DNA of 64,000 nucleotides from an uncultured Flavobacteriales bacterium (GCA_903837495.1 CAILUT010000021.1:1-64000), one strand, 5' to 3'; counted from the stretch's first letter, positions 25,051-34,998 are shown. The notes: generated by a model not told the origin, from the sequence alone. Made by a program: numbers and translations.

Positions 25051-27404
25051 GGTTTTGAGCTGGGTTTAAAGGTCCATTTTTGCGAAAATTTGGGCAGGGA
25101 ATCCAGTTTTACCACATGGTATTTCCCCTGTTCCCAGGTTCCCAGCTGATTTAAATAATACGTGGAGGCGGGATTGCCCGATTGCCCGCCCGGATAAATA
25201 ACCTGAGCCCAAACTTTATTTTCTAGGCTAACAACCATTCTCCAGCTGGGGCCATTGTGGGTTTTCATGGCGTTGGGCGCCGAACCATGCCCTCCGTTTT
25301 TTATTAGCCCCGAACCAAAGGGCTCCAGCCGGGCCAAATGCCGCATTTTGGTCCCCCGAACCGCGTACCATGCCTTGGCCTTGTACTCTTTTAGCGCCTC
25401 AGAAAACGCTAAAACCACCGCTTTTCGGTGCTTTTGGCGCTGGGCCGAATCCACATGCAAGGGCAAGCCATCAAACCCATTCGGCTGCAATGCCTCTAAG
25501 AGCAACCACGATTGTGGATACACGGTCTTTTGGTCGTCAATTTCAGGCCAAACCCCTGCCATGGTTTTTTTCAACCAAAGTTCAAAAAAGAGGGCTACCC
25601 GGCTGCTGTCCGAATAATTTCCATTCCATTTCTTCAATTCCTGGGTAAAGGCCGATTGGTTTGGCAAGCAACCCAGCATCACCGGCAACAGGGTTGAGGC
25701 TTCTCGGGAATGGTTGTCTAACTGCAATTCGGCCATGCTTTTCATGCTGGCCTTGGTGCTTGCCCCAAGCCGCTCGAAAATGCGCAGGTTTCTCCAAATC
25801 TCAAACCTACCGGTGTAATAATAGGGACTGCTGCTGCCAAAAGGGTGTTGGTTGGCCGAAAAAACAAAACCGCTGCTTGGATTTCGAAGGTGTGGACTTA
25901 ACGAATCGGGGACGCTGCCTGTCCAAGGGGCTTTTCCAGCCATAGGCTGCCCTAGGCTTCGGCCATACCCAGCCACGCGCTTGGGGAAATACCCTTTTTG
26001 CCAAAGCCCAATGTTCCCTGCCGTATCGGCATACACAAAGTTCTGGGGCGGACAGCGAAAGGTTTCTAAAGCCTTTTCTACCTCTTTCACAGAACGGCTT
26101 CTATTTAATCCATAAAAGGTTCTAAGTTCGTTCGAGGGTGCAAACCCAGTCCAGGCAAAAGCCAAACCGTAGTGTTTGTTTTGAAAAACCGTGTCGGCAT
26201 CTACCACCGGACCAAAATCGGTGTAAGGCACCTTAAACTCAACCGAGGCCTGCCCTTTAATGCCAATGACCTCCGGTCTAAACTTTAAATCCTTCCAGGT
26301 TGAATCAAGCTTGTAGGCCGTTTTCTTGTCGTTCAACTCCAGCACAAACCAGTCTTTAACGTCCACGGTTCCGTTGGTTACACCCCAAGCGGTGGCGGGG
26401 GTAAATCCAATAATAACGGCGGGCGTGCCCGGCAAACTAACCCCATGCACCTGATGCGCGTTGTCGCGCAGGTTTATTTCGTACCAAATGGAGGGCAAAT
26501 TCAAGGGCAGGTGGGGATCGTTGGCCAACATAGGCTTTCCGCTTTGGGTTTTGCTTCCGTGCACCGCCCAGTTGTTGCTTCCCAGTCCTTGGGTAGAATC
26601 TCCCGGGATTGCCCGTTTAAACCAAGGCAAATACCGCCCATAATCCAAGGTAGGTTGTCCATTTTCCAAAGCAGGTGAAGACAAGTAAGGCTGAACAGCG
26701 GCCTGGGGATAAGGATTGTGGTCGGGATACCACTGCTCCAAATACCGCACACCCAGATTGCGTAAAACCCAACCCAGTTCCATGTCGTAGGTGGTTCCCG
26801 TCAACAAGTCGGCCATGTATTTGAGCATAAGCGCGCTCTTGAAGTTGGTCCAAGGTTCGGGCGCATAATTCAGGAGTTTAAATTCCAGGGGATAATCGGC
26901 ATAGTCTATTGATTCAATCCAGGCATTTACGCCAGCGGTGTAGGCGTCTAGCACCATTTTCATTTCGGGGTCGCTTTCAAAGGCTAGTAAGGCCTGTTCT
27001 GAGGCAAAAGTCATTCCTTTTAGGCGTTGCTCCATGTCAAGGGATAGGGCTTTCTCACCCACGATTTCAGAAAGTCGACCCGCGGCAAATCGGGTTTGAA
27101 AATCCATTTGCCACAATCGGGCACGGGCGGTAGCATAGCCCTGCAGAAAATACAAATCGCTTGCGTTTTCGGCCTGAATGTAAGGTACTCGGCGCTCATC
27201 AAATCCAATGGACGCAGGAGCCAATAAATGCCGCTCTACCTTTTCTGGAATAGAAAAAAACTCGGGCTCATGTAAGGCTTGCACCAACCCCTTGCCGGGG
27301 TGCAGCAGTTTGCCTAAGGCCGGCAACTCCCCTACTCCTTTTTCAAGCAAAAAAAGAAAGGCCAAACTCAACAGCAAGGAGCCTGCAAAACCAATGCGCT
27401 TCAT
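25047..27404 (-). CDS. Penicillin acylase family protein (Ntn hydrolase)
   Basis: The protein has 785 residues, with an N-terminal hydrophobic signal or anchor (GFAGSLLLSLAFLFLLEKG). The family pattern is alpha subunit, spacer and beta subunit. The cleavage and nucleophile site is GLGSNNWAVHGSKTQSGKPM, in which the Ser after Gly would become the N-terminal nucleophile. NDPHLPLNLPS and the C-terminal GGQSGNP...YYLNQLGTW motifs also fit. Such enzymes cleave amide bonds in beta-lactams, N-acyl homoserine lactones or other N-acyl compounds; the substrate here cannot be inferred. TACATTTC ends three bases before the ATG, an extreme leaderless promoter geometry. Confidence 0.93.
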   Translation of the reverse strand: MKRIGFAGSLLLSLAFLFLLEKGVGELPALGKLLHPGKGLVQALHEPEFFSIPEKVERHLLAPASIGFDERRVPYIQAENASDLYFLQGYATARARLWQMDFQTRFAAGRLSEIVGEKALSLDMEQRLKGMTFASEQALLAFESDPEMKMVLDAYTAGVNAWIESIDYADYPLEFKLLNYAPEPWTNFKSALMLKYMADLLTGTTYDMELGWVLRNLGVRYLEQWYPDHNPYPQAAVQPYLSSPALENGQPTLDYGRYLPWFKRAIPGDSTQGLGSNNWAVHGSKTQSGKPMLANDPHLPLNLPSIWYEINLRDNAHQVHGVSLPGTPAVIIGFTPATAWGVTNGTVDVKDWFVLELNDKKTAYKLDSTWKDLKFRPEVIGIKGQASVEFKVPYTDFGPVVDADTVFQNKHYGLAFAWTGFAPSNELRTFYGLNRSRSVKEVEKALETFRCPPQNFVYADTAGNIGLWQKGYFPKRVAGYGRSLGQPMAGKAPWTGSVPDSLSPHLRNPSSGFVFSANQHPFGSSSPYYYTGRFEIWRNLRIFERLGASTKASMKSMAELQLDNHSREASTLLPVMLGCLPNQSAFTQELKKWNGNYSDSSRVALFFELWLKKTMAGVWPEIDDQKTVYPQSWLLLEALQPNGFDGLPLHVDSAQRQKHRKAVVLAFSEALKEYKAKAWYAVRGTKMRHLARLEPFGSGLIKNGGHGSAPNAMKTHNGPSWRMVVSLENKVWAQVIYPGGQSGNPASTYYLNQLGTWEQGKYHVVKLDSLPKFSQKWTFKPSSKP

Positions 27405-27407
27405 GCC

Positions 27408-27415
27408 GAAATGTA
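27408..27415 (-). promoter_or_regulatory. -7-like element abutting the penicillin acylase start codon
   Basis: TACATTTC (minus strand 27415-27408) matches seven of the eight positions of TAnnTTTG and ends three bases before the ATG at 27404. No -33 TTG is visible, so this is moderate evidence only. Confidence 0.4.
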
Positions 27416-27464
27416 CGCTTTTTTTACTTGCAGCCCTTTATTTCTTTGAGGAATCCCTTCAAAA

Positions 27465-30400
27465 TTACCGCTTCACCAAAACCGCAAATCGATGCCCCTT
27501 CTCGTTTAAAAGGGCATACCAACCGGGCGTTATTTCTTCAGCAAACTGAAGTTTGTTTTCACCTGCCTGCACCTGCCCGGTCCATACCGTTTTACCTAGA
27601 ACATCGATCAATCGGGCGTTAAAGGCCATGGGCGACTCCAAGGTTAGGTCTAAGAAAAAGGGATTGGGGTACACATGCAAGGGCATTTCAGCTAGGGCAT
27701 CGACAGAGGTTTGGCAGGTTTTAAACCAAGTGCCTGGACTGCCTTCGGGGCAACCGGGGAACCAGTTTTGAGCCTGGTTCATTTTGCCCGTGCTGTCCAG
27801 CATTTCAAGCGAAGGACCTCCTCCATTGGGCTGATTGGGCCAAGGAGCATTTCCATCAAAACAGAGACTGAATTGAAGATTGCCAACAGCGTCAGCAACA
27901 AAAACAGACTCTAGGTTGGAAGACAAAGCGATGCCCGTGGGGCCCAAAGGATTTAGAACGCCGGAGTGAATTTGCGAAAACAGGCTTAGGTCTTGAGCCA
28001 GCACACGGCGTTGCCCTGCAGCCAAGGTTTCGCCCATAGGTAGTGTGAAACTGTTTCCCGCCTCATCGTTGACCCGCCAAGCCGATATATCAATGGGTTG
28101 ACTTCCTGGGTTGAACAACTCAAACCAATCTCCACTGGGCTGAGTGCTGGCGGGCTTGTACATCACTTCAGAAACCAAAACTCGTTCTTGGCAAGGCGTA
28201 TATGGAGCCAATGGCGAGCCTTTCATGCAGCCGTCGAACCAGCCTGAAGGTTGCATGCCCGGCATAGAAACCGCCCTTTCCAGGGTTCTTCCCCGGCCGT
28301 TGGCTCCGCGGGGCCAACCGGCTCCATCGGAATAACCCACCGAGTCGATGGTGTTTCCGTTTTTGTGGATTAAGAATAGGGAATCAGAGCCATTGCCCAG
28401 GCCAAAAGACAAAGGCGAAGACAAGGCTTGCAAGCCCGGATGAATTGTTGCAAAGGCAGCAGTATCTCGGCTAATTAGGGCAAAGCCGCCGGGCGGCAAC
28501 ACCAAATCGTCGGGGAAAGACCATGTGTTTTGATTGGCATCACGAAGAGACCACCCTTTTAAGTGGGCGGGGGTGCTACCTTGGTTTTGTACTTCAACCC
28601 AATCGCCCTGAACCAAACCGGGGTGGTCTTGGTAATTAAGTTCGGTAATTCGAACGGAATCGGAAGGTGAATACAGAAAGGTAAAGTGCGCTTTAAACAA
28701 AACAGAATTGTCGGTAATGGTGTCTTCCCAAACAGGATTGTTGCCGTTTATGATGTGGGGTTGGGGTTCCCAGTGGCTAAAAGCATATCCGGGCTCAGCA
28801 AGGGCGGTGAGTTTAACAGGAACACCGTCAAAATAGATGCCTTGCCAGGGCAGGGGGCCAGGATTGATGGTTGAAATTTGAATGCTTCCACCGGCCAAAG
28901 GAACGGCATCAAGCGCCACATTCACATTTTTAGGCAGGCTAAAATGGTACCTTAAATAATCACGAATATTGGCCGATCGACCAACAAGTTCAGACCTCAT
29001 TGTTAAGTGATTATTTTGGTAATCGGCCATATGGGTAGCCACCGGATTATAACCCCATCGGGCAAATTGTCCGGGCATCTCGGTTAAGGAAGCTTGATAC
29101 ATGTTTGATTCGACTGAATCCATTGCAGACCATAGCCATGCGGTATTCATCAAATCGGCATAGCGATTCAAAAAGTAATTTTTATACGTTTGGTTTTGAA
29201 TCAACCTATGCCAAAAAAAGGTTGGTTGGTTGTTTGCTGAATTTTGAATCAAATAGTCAATCGAATTGAAGTAGGTATCAGTCCAGCCATTAGGATTCAA
29301 AGCCCATTCCAAATCGATTAATCCAAACCTCCATTTTTTTTGGGTGTGAGTACCACGGTAAATTTTAATGTTATTCCAAGGCCAGTCGGCATTTCCTGTC
29401 CAAGATTCGGCGGCAATGTAATCGGTATAATAAGGAAGGTCTACCAAAGAATCTGCTTGTTTTAAAAACAAACTATCGCTCGGATTTAACGCAGCAAAGG
29501 CATAATAATCCTGATAAAATTCATCAACAGACCCTTCAACTGCTCGTAACACGCCTCCGTACCAATAGCTAACCGATAAAATATCTAAAGAATCTGGATC
29601 AGCCTGATAGAGAGATTCGCAATAATTCACATCCAGTTTTTCTCGCATTTCATACACCCCGTTGTAACTGCCGTTCAAATAAACAACCACGGGCGTATAG
29701 GCAGCATAATAATTCAGGGTGTGCTTTCCCATTAACTTTACCAACAAAGCATCTTTATGCGGAAAAATGAGGTATTGATTGGACCCGTTTCGTAGATAAA
29801 ACCGTTCATAATCAGTGCGGGTATTTCGGTCGGGTATAAGAGGGAAGTTTACATTTCCATCACCCAAGGCTCCATTTCCTGGTTCTACCCGAAAACTCTT
29901 TTGGGGGTGAGAGCGACTTCCTCCAGCGCCCCCTTCTATTTTTATTCCAGCCTTTTGCGACCATTTTAATTGCCCATTCTTATCGTAATAATCAACATGG
30001 CATGGCTTTTTCCAATCGGTCCACCAATTATCGCAAATTCCATTTTGACCAAACATATCATCCGGATTGGCGCTGATGCTAATTACTGGCAAATCATGAT
30101 TTACTTGAATGTAATAGGAAGCAAATCCGACATCTGAAGGGAGAATTTGGCTGGCTACATGAAAGGTCCGAGCACGCAAAAATGTTGTTTGCCCAATCCC
30201 GAAATTGCCACCTAGGTAAAGCGAATCGGTTAAATTGGGAATACCGCCATTGGTGGTATATCGTATCTCAAATCCTGGCGGAGGCATTTGAAATCCCACG
30301 GAAATGGCTCCCCCGTAAAATCCGGCGGGCGTAGTAAAAACAGGAGCCGGTGCCCAGCCTTGAGGAAATCCTGTTTGGGTGTTGTTGGTAGAACCCGGGC

Positions 30401-31436
30401 TGGCTTGCTGGAAGGTAACCCGAAGGATTGAGCCATCGGTTTGGCTTCCCACCGACCAATCGGTCATTAAACTATCTACCGTCAAGGCATCTACAAGGGC
30501 CCCTTGGGGGTCAAAAAGAAAAACCGTCTCTCCTTCAGAAGAGAGTTTAAAATTTGTGTGAAGCGAGCCTAAACCGCCCCCCGCAAACCAGGGTTCGGGT
30601 GCCGACCAGTAGGTATTGGCATCGCGAAGGCCAACATGCAACCAAGGTCGCAAGGTTAAATCGGAACTGTTTTGGCTGGCATTGATAACCACAAGCGACA
30701 GGGTGTTGCTGCCTTGATTCCAAATGCCCCGAATTTGGTTCATGTCTAAAATAAAATGCTCTGGAGCTCCGCCTTGATACATGGCAGCCTCGTGTTGCCC
30801 GTCGGCCAGCACATTGTGAGCCACCTGCCCGCTAAAATTATTTCGGGCAATTTCAACTCCGTTCAGGTAGGCTACAAAAGCATCGTCGTAATCGACGCTT
30901 AAAGTCATACGCTCCACCTTTGTGGTATCTGAAATTTGAAAGTCGGTTCGGATGTACGCCGTAAATATATCTGTTGGCAGCACGGTGGCATCGTCGTTGT
31001 CGCCAAATCCAAAGCCACCTGGACCCGTAGAAAAACCCAAGGGGTTTACCCCTACTTGATTCCAATTGGCAGGAATAAAAGCCGCCCCAACCCGATACAA
31101 CCAGGGTTGTCCTTCCACCACGGCGGCCTCCCAATGGTCAACATCACTGCTTAAATTTCGGCCAGAAGCAAACAAAAGCAAATGGCTGCCCGGCTGCAAA
31201 GCAATGGAAGGAAATATCCATTTTTGGGGCAAGCCTGGATCATCGCTTAACCCATACCCCAGCAAAGATTGAGCTTGGCTTCCGGCATTGTATATTTCAA
31301 TCCAATCCTCGGTTTCTCCGAACTCATCGTACACTTGAGAAAAATTGCGGTTCCCGGCCTCGTTGATGCGCAGTTGAGACCTCAGTCCAAATGAACAACA
31401 CACATAAAGACAAAGGATTATGGTATTTTTAAGCAT
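27465..31436 (-). CDS. Very large CotH / lamin-tail-domain protein with T9SS sorting domain
   Basis: This is a 1323-residue exported protein (signal: LCLYVCCSFGLRSQ). In order it shows a lamin-tail domain (LRINEAGNRN, then ETEDWIEIYNAGSQ); a chitobiase C-terminal-like segment (GFEIRYTTNGGIPNLTDSL); a CotH kinase-like domain at about 510-780 (HPQKSFRVEPGNG, YNGVYEMREKLDVNY, GLIDLEWALNPNGW); two more lamin-tail domains (VRITELNYQD, VLVSEVMYKP); and a type A T9SS sorting domain (LHVYPNPFFLDLTLE to the end). CotH proteins phosphorylate coat proteins in Bacillus; extracellular phosphorylation here is only inference. A minus-strand TACCTTAG at 31465-31458 may be its -7 element. Confidence 0.9.
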   Translation of the reverse strand: MLKNTIILCLYVCCSFGLRSQLRINEAGNRNFSQVYDEFGETEDWIEIYNAGSQAQSLLGYGLSDDPGLPQKWIFPSIALQPGSHLLLFASGRNLSSDVDHWEAAVVEGQPWLYRVGAAFIPANWNQVGVNPLGFSTGPGGFGFGDNDDATVLPTDIFTAYIRTDFQISDTTKVERMTLSVDYDDAFVAYLNGVEIARNNFSGQVAHNVLADGQHEAAMYQGGAPEHFILDMNQIRGIWNQGSNTLSLVVINASQNSSDLTLRPWLHVGLRDANTYWSAPEPWFAGGGLGSLHTNFKLSSEGETVFLFDPQGALVDALTVDSLMTDWSVGSQTDGSILRVTFQQASPGSTNNTQTGFPQGWAPAPVFTTPAGFYGGAISVGFQMPPPGFEIRYTTNGGIPNLTDSLYLGGNFGIGQTTFLRARTFHVASQILPSDVGFASYYIQVNHDLPVISISANPDDMFGQNGICDNWWTDWKKPCHVDYYDKNGQLKWSQKAGIKIEGGAGGSRSHPQKSFRVEPGNGALGDGNVNFPLIPDRNTRTDYERFYLRNGSNQYLIFPHKDALLVKLMGKHTLNYYAAYTPVVVYLNGSYNGVYEMREKLDVNYCESLYQADPDSLDILSVSYWYGGVLRAVEGSVDEFYQDYYAFAALNPSDSLFLKQADSLVDLPYYTDYIAAESWTGNADWPWNNIKIYRGTHTQKKWRFGLIDLEWALNPNGWTDTYFNSIDYLIQNSANNQPTFFWHRLIQNQTYKNYFLNRYADLMNTAWLWSAMDSVESNMYQASLTEMPGQFARWGYNPVATHMADYQNNHLTMRSELVGRSANIRDYLRYHFSLPKNVNVALDAVPLAGGSIQISTINPGPLPWQGIYFDGVPVKLTALAEPGYAFSHWEPQPHIINGNNPVWEDTITDNSVLFKAHFTFLYSPSDSVRITELNYQDHPGLVQGDWVEVQNQGSTPAHLKGWSLRDANQNTWSFPDDLVLPPGGFALISRDTAAFATIHPGLQALSSPLSFGLGNGSDSLFLIHKNGNTIDSVGYSDGAGWPRGANGRGRTLERAVSMPGMQPSGWFDGCMKGSPLAPYTPCQERVLVSEVMYKPASTQPSGDWFELFNPGSQPIDISAWRVNDEAGNSFTLPMGETLAAGQRRVLAQDLSLFSQIHSGVLNPLGPTGIALSSNLESVFVADAVGNLQFSLCFDGNAPWPNQPNGGGPSLEMLDSTGKMNQAQNWFPGCPEGSPGTWFKTCQTSVDALAEMPLHVYPNPFFLDLTLESPMAFNARLIDVLGKTVWTGQVQAGENKLQFAEEITPGWYALLNEKGHRFAVLVKR

Positions 31437-31457
31437 AAAAAGGTGTATTTTTTAACA

Positions 31458-31465
31458 CTAAGGTA
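31458..31465 (-). promoter_or_regulatory. Possible -7 element of the CotH gene
   Basis: TACCTTAG on the minus strand, 21 bases before the ATG at 31436. It deviates from TAnnTTTG at one base and no clear -33 TTG was found. Confidence 0.35.
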
Positions 31466-31515
31466 ACATTAAGTTTCGGTGTGGCACATTTTGACCAAAA
31501 ACGATAAAGGAACGA

Positions 31516-31664
31516 GGGGGTTGCGCCCCCGATTGAACCGGCAGGCGGTGCAGCCCAAGCCCAGCGAAGCCAGGGCGAGGAGGCGACCAGCGGGAGCCAC
31601 CGCAGCCCCAGGCTGAGCAGGCTTGGGCAAGCCGACTACAGGTGAAAGCGGGAATAGGCGCCCC
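31516..31664 (-). repeat. GC-rich structured repeat, copy 5 (minus orientation)
   Basis: On the minus strand it begins TTTTTTGGGGCGCC, has GTAG in CACCTGTAGTCGG, the core GCGGTGGCTCCCGCTGGTC then GCCTCCTCGCC, and ends TTCAATCGGGGGCGC. The variable arms GCCCAAGCC (31553-31561) and GGCTTGGGC (31620-31628) pair at 9 of 9 positions. The 3' end forms a hairpin GGGGG-TTGCG-CCCCC (plus strand 31516-31530) resembling one beside copy 3. It lies 3' of the hydrolase gene in the same orientation. Confidence 0.8.
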
Positions 31665-31677
31665 AAAAAATAAAGGT

Positions 31678-32574
31678 CTAACTCCCATTTAATGCCTTTT
31701 GAACAAACCTTCCTGCGGCCAGGAGCGAGGCCTCTGACTCCGGCAACCAATTGCCGGCGGCCTGAAAAACATGAAAAAGCCCGGGCCAAACCTGCTCGTC
31801 TACCTCAAGGCCCGAAGCCATCAACAACCGTGCAAGTTGCTGACATTGAAGCGACAGCAGCTCGTCAGAGCTGTAATGCAGCAGCACAGGAGCCTGGGTT
31901 TTATGGGCATGCAGCAGGGGCGACACCGCCGGATTTTCACGCTGCCCAGGGGCGTACAGCTCTGCAAAGCGCTCTAAATCAACGGCCCGAATGTAGGCAT
32001 CTTGCGGTTCCAAGGCCAAAGCCTGGGGCTGCAAGGGCCGCAAATCGACCCAAGGGGAAAACAGCAGCAATGCCCGGCCGGCCGAAAGCGCTTGGGCGAG
32101 CAAATGGTGGTGCAAAGCCAGGGCCAAGCCCCCCCCTGCCGAATCGCCCGCCAACACAAAAGCCTGATTTAGCGAGGCCGACCAGCCGGGCAACCAAGCA
32201 CTCAAGGCATGAAACGCCGACGGAAAGGGATGCTCGGGCGCCAAAGGGTACTCAGGCATAAACACCCTGCAGCCGGAATTCAGCGCCAATTGCGCCACCC
32301 AAGGAGCGTGGGTACGGCCCGAGCCCAAGGCGTAGGCGCCACCATGCAAAAACAAAATGCAAGCCGAATGCGACACCGTTTCTGGCTCGATGCTCCAGCC
32401 CCGCATGCCCTGTTCTGTCTTTTTTTTAACCTGAACCCCCGCCGGCATCGGGAACCGCGACATCAACACCTCAAAGCCCTTTCGCATTGGCAAAATGGAC
32501 ATGTTTTCGCGGTAAAAGGCCTTGCGCATGCCTCTGAGCATCAACACCATGGCACGGGCTTTTACCGAGGGCAT
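31678..32574 (-). CDS. Alpha/beta hydrolase, hormone-sensitive-lipase family
   Basis: This 298-residue enzyme has the family signature HGG oxyanion motif (LFLHGGAYALGSG), the nucleophile elbow GDSAGGGLALAL, and late Asp and His candidates (LHYSSDELLS, WPGLFHVFQA). It probably hydrolyses carboxyl esters; the natural substrate is unknown. The start follows the symporter stop by one base (TAATATG), so it is the third gene of an aroC-symporter-hydrolase cluster. No signal peptide is apparent, suggesting a cytoplasmic enzyme. Confidence 0.9.
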   Translation of the reverse strand: MPSVKARAMVLMLRGMRKAFYRENMSILPMRKGFEVLMSRFPMPAGVQVKKKTEQGMRGWSIEPETVSHSACILFLHGGAYALGSGRTHAPWVAQLALNSGCRVFMPEYPLAPEHPFPSAFHALSAWLPGWSASLNQAFVLAGDSAGGGLALALHHHLLAQALSAGRALLLFSPWVDLRPLQPQALALEPQDAYIRAVDLERFAELYAPGQRENPAVSPLLHAHKTQAPVLLHYSSDELLSLQCQQLARLLMASGLEVDEQVWPGLFHVFQAAGNWLPESEASLLAAGRFVQKALNGS

Positions 32575-32575
32575 A

Positions 32576-33880
32576 TTAATCCTCTTTTTCGTGGCTGTTC
32601 ACAATGTAAGCCACCATGCAATCGGAGGTTACATTGGCCGTGGTTCGAAACATATCCAGCAAGCGGTCGGGAGCAATAATCAAGGCAATGCCCGCCGGAT
32701 CCATTCCCACCGATTTTAACACAATTACCAGCATAATCATGCCGGCACCGGGCACGGCGGCCGAGCCGATGGAAGCCAAAACCGAGGTTAGAAGAATGGT
32801 AAGTTGATCGGATAAACTTAAATCCAAACCAAAAGCTTGGGCAATAAAAACAGCTGCTATACCTTGATAAAGCGAAGTTCCGTCCATGTTTATGGTGGCG
32901 CCCAAGGGCAAAACAAAGCCCGCCACCCGGGGGCGAACTTTTAAATGTTGCTCTACCCGTTCAAAGGTTAAGGGCAAGGTAGCTGCTGAGCTGCTGGTTG
33001 AAAAGGCAAGCAATTGAGCGGGGAAAATAGATTTGTAGAAGAAAACCAAATCTTTGAATTTAAATTTCTTTGAAAAAACAAACAGAACCAAAGGATTCAT
33101 AATAAAAAGGAGGCAAAAAATCCCTGCCACAACACACAGGGCGTAGGTTCCAAGTGCCAGGAGCAAATCAACAGCACCGGCGGCATTTCCCGCTAAATTC
33201 GACAGCACCGAAGCCATTAAGGCGGCCACACCGATGGGAGCCGCGGCCATAATTAAATCAACCATTTTCAGCACCACGGCATTCAGCGATTCAAAAAACC
33301 GAAGCAAGGGCCGCCCTTGATCGGCCGGAACCAAGACTAAGGCCAATCCCAGCAACAGGGCAAAGGAGATAACCTGCAGCATGTTGCTGTTGTCGGATGC
33401 TGCACCAAAGATATTTTTAGGTATGGCATCGGTCAAAAATTGAAGGGCGGGCTGTTCTTCAAGGGCCTGTTGCCTACTTAACGCTGCAGAATTGCTGCTT
33501 TGTGCGCTTGCATAGGTTTCCTGAAGTTCGGCGCGAACTTTGGCCGAGAGTTGATTTCCGGGTTTTACCAGATTGGCGATTCCAAGTCCAATGGCTACCG
33601 CCATAAACGTGGTCATCAAAAACAAAATTAGGGTGCGAACACCCAAGCGGCCCAGGCTTGCAATGTCTTTCATTTGAGCCAGACCTGTTACCAAAGATGC
33701 AATAACCAGCGGCACGGCAATCAACTGGAGCAGGCGCATAAACACATCGCCCAGGGGTTGAATGTAGTTGAAGGTAAAAAACTGCCATTGCTGCAGAATA
33801 GAAAACCAGCCATAGAGCAGGCCCAAGAGCATGCCAATGAGAATTTTCTGGTACAGGGGCAAATTCAATCGTTTTTTCAT
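32576..33880 (-). CDS. Dicarboxylate/amino acid:cation symporter (GltP/DctA family)
   Basis: The chosen start (MKKRLNLPLYQKILIGMLLG) overlaps the aroC stop as ATGA; an ATG nine bases upstream (33889) is possible. The protein has about 434 residues and the eight-helix, two-hairpin fold of the DAACS family. It shows the serine-rich reentrant loop FSTSSSAATLPLTFERVE and the cation-binding NMDGTSLYQG. The second hairpin AAVPGAGMIMLVIVL and RLLDMFRTTANVTSD near the C-terminus also fit. It imports acidic amino acids or C4-dicarboxylates with Na+ or H+. An extra Ala/Gln/Ser-rich stretch (about 125-145) lies between helices 3 and 4, as in several Bacteroidota relatives. Confidence 0.93.
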   Translation of the reverse strand: MKKRLNLPLYQKILIGMLLGLLYGWFSILQQWQFFTFNYIQPLGDVFMRLLQLIAVPLVIASLVTGLAQMKDIASLGRLGVRTLILFLMTTFMAVAIGLGIANLVKPGNQLSAKVRAELQETYASAQSSNSAALSRQQALEEQPALQFLTDAIPKNIFGAASDNSNMLQVISFALLLGLALVLVPADQGRPLLRFFESLNAVVLKMVDLIMAAAPIGVAALMASVLSNLAGNAAGAVDLLLALGTYALCVVAGIFCLLFIMNPLVLFVFSKKFKFKDLVFFYKSIFPAQLLAFSTSSSAATLPLTFERVEQHLKVRPRVAGFVLPLGATINMDGTSLYQGIAAVFIAQAFGLDLSLSDQLTILLTSVLASIGSAAVPGAGMIMLVIVLKSVGMDPAGIALIIAPDRLLDMFRTTANVTSDCMVAYIVNSHEKED

Positions 33881-34962
33881 GGTTTCCATTGTTTGGCATA
33901 GGCCTTGGCGGCCAGAATATGGTCGGCCACCACCAAGGCGGCCATGGCTTCCACCACGGGAACGGCGCGGGGCACCACACAGGGGTCGTGCCGGCCTGCG
34001 GCACTCAAGGCAACGGCCTCGCCTTTTGCATTTACTGTTTGCTGGGCCTTGGCTATGGTTGAGGTGGGTTTAAAGGCCAGCCGAAAATACACCGGCATTC
34101 CGTTGGTAATTCCGCCTTGCACCCCAGCCGAATGGTTGGTTTTAGTTTCAATGCCCGATTCCCCTGGCACAAAGGCATCGTTGGTTTCTGAGCCCAATTG
34201 GCTAGCCATGTCAAAGCCCTCGCCCCACTCTATTCCGCGCACAGCATTGATGGAAAGCATCGCGCTGCCCATGTCGGCATGAAACTTTGCATAAACGGGT
34301 TCGCCCAGGCCAATAGGCAGGCCCAAAATCTGACAACGCACCGTGCCGCCTAGGCTATCTCCATCGGCTTTTGCCGCGTCAATGGCTTGCATCATGCGGT
34401 GGGCCGCATGGGCATCGGGGCAATGAATGGGACTGCTGTACACCTGTTCGTCAGAGTACTCTTGGGCCTCAGCCCGGTGTTTTCCGATTTGATCGACGTA
34501 GGCCAGAATAGAAATTCCCTGCTGGTTAAGCCAGGGCAAGAGCAGGGACCCTGCCGCCACGCGGGCGGCGGTTTCGCGGGCCGAGGAGCGTCCCCCGCCG
34601 CGCGCATCGCGAATTCCGTACTTTTCGGCGTAGGTAAAATCGGCATGCGAGGGCCTGAAAACGGTTTCCAGAGCCTGGTAATCGGCGGGGCGGGCATCGG
34701 TATTTCGAATCAAAAAAGCCAGGGGGCTGCCCAGGGTAAATCCCTTGTACATGCCCGAAAGCCATTCAATGGCATCTGATTCGTTGCGGGCCGAGGCATA
34801 CGGGGTCCGTCCCGGTCGGCGTCGATTCATGCACGCTTGCACCCGTTCTAGGTCAATCGGCAGCCCTGCGGGCAGTCCGTCCAGAACACCGCCAATGCAA
34901 GGTCCATGCGACTCACCAAAGGTGGTCAAGGTCAGCAGTCGCCCAAAACGATTCACAGCCAT
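33877..34962 (-). CDS. aroC: Chorismate synthase
   Basis: This 361-residue enzyme carries out the last shikimate-pathway step, turning EPSP into chorismate with reduced FMN. Signatures are FGESHGPCIGGVLDGLPAG at the N-terminus, RRPGR near residue 50, GIRDARGGGRSSARETAARV in the centre, and AGGR-type GRHDPCVVPRAVPVVEAM near the C-terminus. Length and motifs are complete. It heads a cluster with the symporter and hydrolase genes, and has one of the best promoters in the window, placed so close that the mRNA should be leaderless. Confidence 0.98.
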   Translation of the reverse strand: MAVNRFGRLLTLTTFGESHGPCIGGVLDGLPAGLPIDLERVQACMNRRRPGRTPYASARNESDAIEWLSGMYKGFTLGSPLAFLIRNTDARPADYQALETVFRPSHADFTYAEKYGIRDARGGGRSSARETAARVAAGSLLLPWLNQQGISILAYVDQIGKHRAEAQEYSDEQVYSSPIHCPDAHAAHRMMQAIDAAKADGDSLGGTVRCQILGLPIGLGEPVYAKFHADMGSAMLSINAVRGIEWGEGFDMASQLGSETNDAFVPGESGIETKTNHSAGVQGGITNGMPVYFRLAFKPTSTIAKAQQTVNAKGEAVALSAAGRHDPCVVPRAVPVVEAMAALVVADHILAAKAYAKQWKP

Positions 34963-34967
34963 GCCCC

Positions 34968-34998
34968 CGAAGGTAAGGGAATTTTGCGGGCCGCCAAA
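34968..34998 (-). promoter_or_regulatory. aroC promoter, leaderless geometry
   Basis: TTTG (minus strand 34998-34995), a 19-base spacer and TACCTTCG (34975-34968) fit the Bacteroidota consensus with one mismatch. Only five bases remain before the ATG at 34962. Confidence 0.7.
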
